From Victivallales bacterium (GTDB lineage: Bacteria; Verrucomicrobiota; Lentisphaeria; Oligosphaerales; Lenti-02), in assembly GCA_018648945.1 (NCBI GenBank), contig JABGQJ010000431.1, positions 1 to 6,636 of the forward strand: a stretch of DNA of 6,636 nucleotides, given 5' to 3'. How positions within the stretch are numbered: position 1 is the stretch's first letter; each line of letters opens with the position of its first letter. Position numbers and translations under genes: made by a program. Below, one piece after another: positions 6,018-6,636 of this stretch. The notes beneath the pieces were generated by a model that worked only from the letters and a program-made list of their open reading frames with translations, did not search any database and had not been told where the DNA came from.

Positions 6018-6636
6018 CACATCGTCTGCTCGGCCCCGGCGGAAGCGCCAGGACGGGAGCGGGTGATGGCCAACTGGCGCGCCTTCCACGGCAAACAGCC
6101 GGTGGAGCCTAACTGGGACGACGACGCGGTCGTTGCCAAGCTGGCCGGGAGGATGCGCGATATCTCCAGGTTCATCAAGGACTTGCAGCAGCGGTTCACC
6201 TGCTGGTTCAACCGCACGCGCCCGAAGGGTCGGCGGGGCGGGCTCTGGGCAGACCGCTTCAAGAACACGATCCTGGATAAGGACACGGCACTCTGGGACT
6301 GCCTGACCTATGTGGAGATGAATCCGGTCCGTGCCGGTCTGGCCGATTCTCCCGGCGATTACCGATTCAGTACCTGGGGGCGGATGGTTGGCAGCGGCAC
6401 GCATCCCTTTGCCAGCAACTTGGTTCGCCACCTGCGGCAGTATCTGGGCGAATGCGCCAAGCGCTGGTCGAACCGCCGGGTGGTTGCCGAACTGGCGGCC
6501 AACATGGCCCGCATCGCCCCAGGGGAGCGCGGGGAGGACAGCGAGACGATCTTCGCGGAGGAGGAAGCCGCCCGGACCAGCCGGGACCGCTTTGCCGTCA
6601 CCGTCTGCCGCCGCGTGCGCTATTGGAGCGATGGCG
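6018..6636 (+). pseudogene. RAYT (Y1-family transposase) 3' fragment
   Basis: The frame is open to the window edge and continues the RAYT broken at 2457; numbering follows the rejoined protein. It supplies His64 of the HUH motif (HIVCSAPAEAP), the conserved block RMRDISRFIKDLQQRFTCWF, GGLWADRFKNTIL (the family's GxLWxxRFK signature), YVEMNPVRAGL (the family's Y-x-x-x-NPVRAGL) and GDYRFSTWGR. These make the assignment firm. Phe123 (TTC at 6195-6197) occupies the place where an active Y1 enzyme would carry its nucleophilic Tyr. The fragment has no ribosome site. The first in-frame ATG, at 6066, would omit the HUH motif, so any product should be inactive. The last visible residues, RRVRYWSDG, are typical of the family's C-terminal part, and the end lies outside the window. 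Confidence 0.9.

Noticed and set aside
2451..6022. A target-site duplication flanking the RIT element.
   Set aside because: No direct repeat longer than two or three bases is found at the chosen edges; the only shared sequence (ATGTGGC/GCCACAT) is inverted.

Overview
The window is a piece of accessory DNA from a GC-rich, Gram-negative-type bacterium. A lipoprotein with a clear lipobox implies an envelope with lipoprotein sorting. The REP-associated transposase (RAYT) belongs to a subgroup I associate mainly with Verrucomicrobiota, Kiritimatiellota, Lentisphaerota and Planctomycetota. That placement is recollection, not proof, and no housekeeping gene is present to fix the taxonomy.

Layout. 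(1) 1-672: the 3' part of a DDE insertion-sequence transposase, cut by the window edge. (2) 673-893: a spacer with no gene. (3) 894-1936: two genes of unknown function, a 128-aa protein and a 218-aa lipoprotein, joined by a TAATG stop/start overlap and visibly less GC-rich than their surroundings. (4) 1937-2268: a spacer holding two direct copies of AGCCTGGGGACAG, perhaps remnants of RAYT-associated repeats. (5) 2269-2457 and 6018-6636: the two halves of one RAYT gene. (6) 2458-6017, between those halves: a RIT (recombinase-in-trio) element of about 3.56 kb carrying ritA, ritB and ritC, three tyrosine recombinases read as one tightly coupled operon.

The central observation is a mobile element inside a mobile-element gene. 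The RIT element splits the RAYT exactly at its HUH metal-binding motif. Joining base 2457 to base 6018 restores the frame and gives the motif residues MGNHY-HIV. The element has 29-bp terminal inverted repeats matching at 26 of 29 positions. Copies of TTATGTG/TATGTGCAGC-type motifs occur at both ends, and a perfect 8-bp-arm palindrome lies only at the left edge.

Two active-site anomalies stand out. RitC has glycine where the tyrosine-recombinase H-x-x-R arginine should be, so it may be catalytically dead while RitA and RitB look intact. The interrupted RAYT has phenylalanine where the Y1 nucleophile would be expected. I found no RNA genes, CRISPR arrays or convincing terminators.
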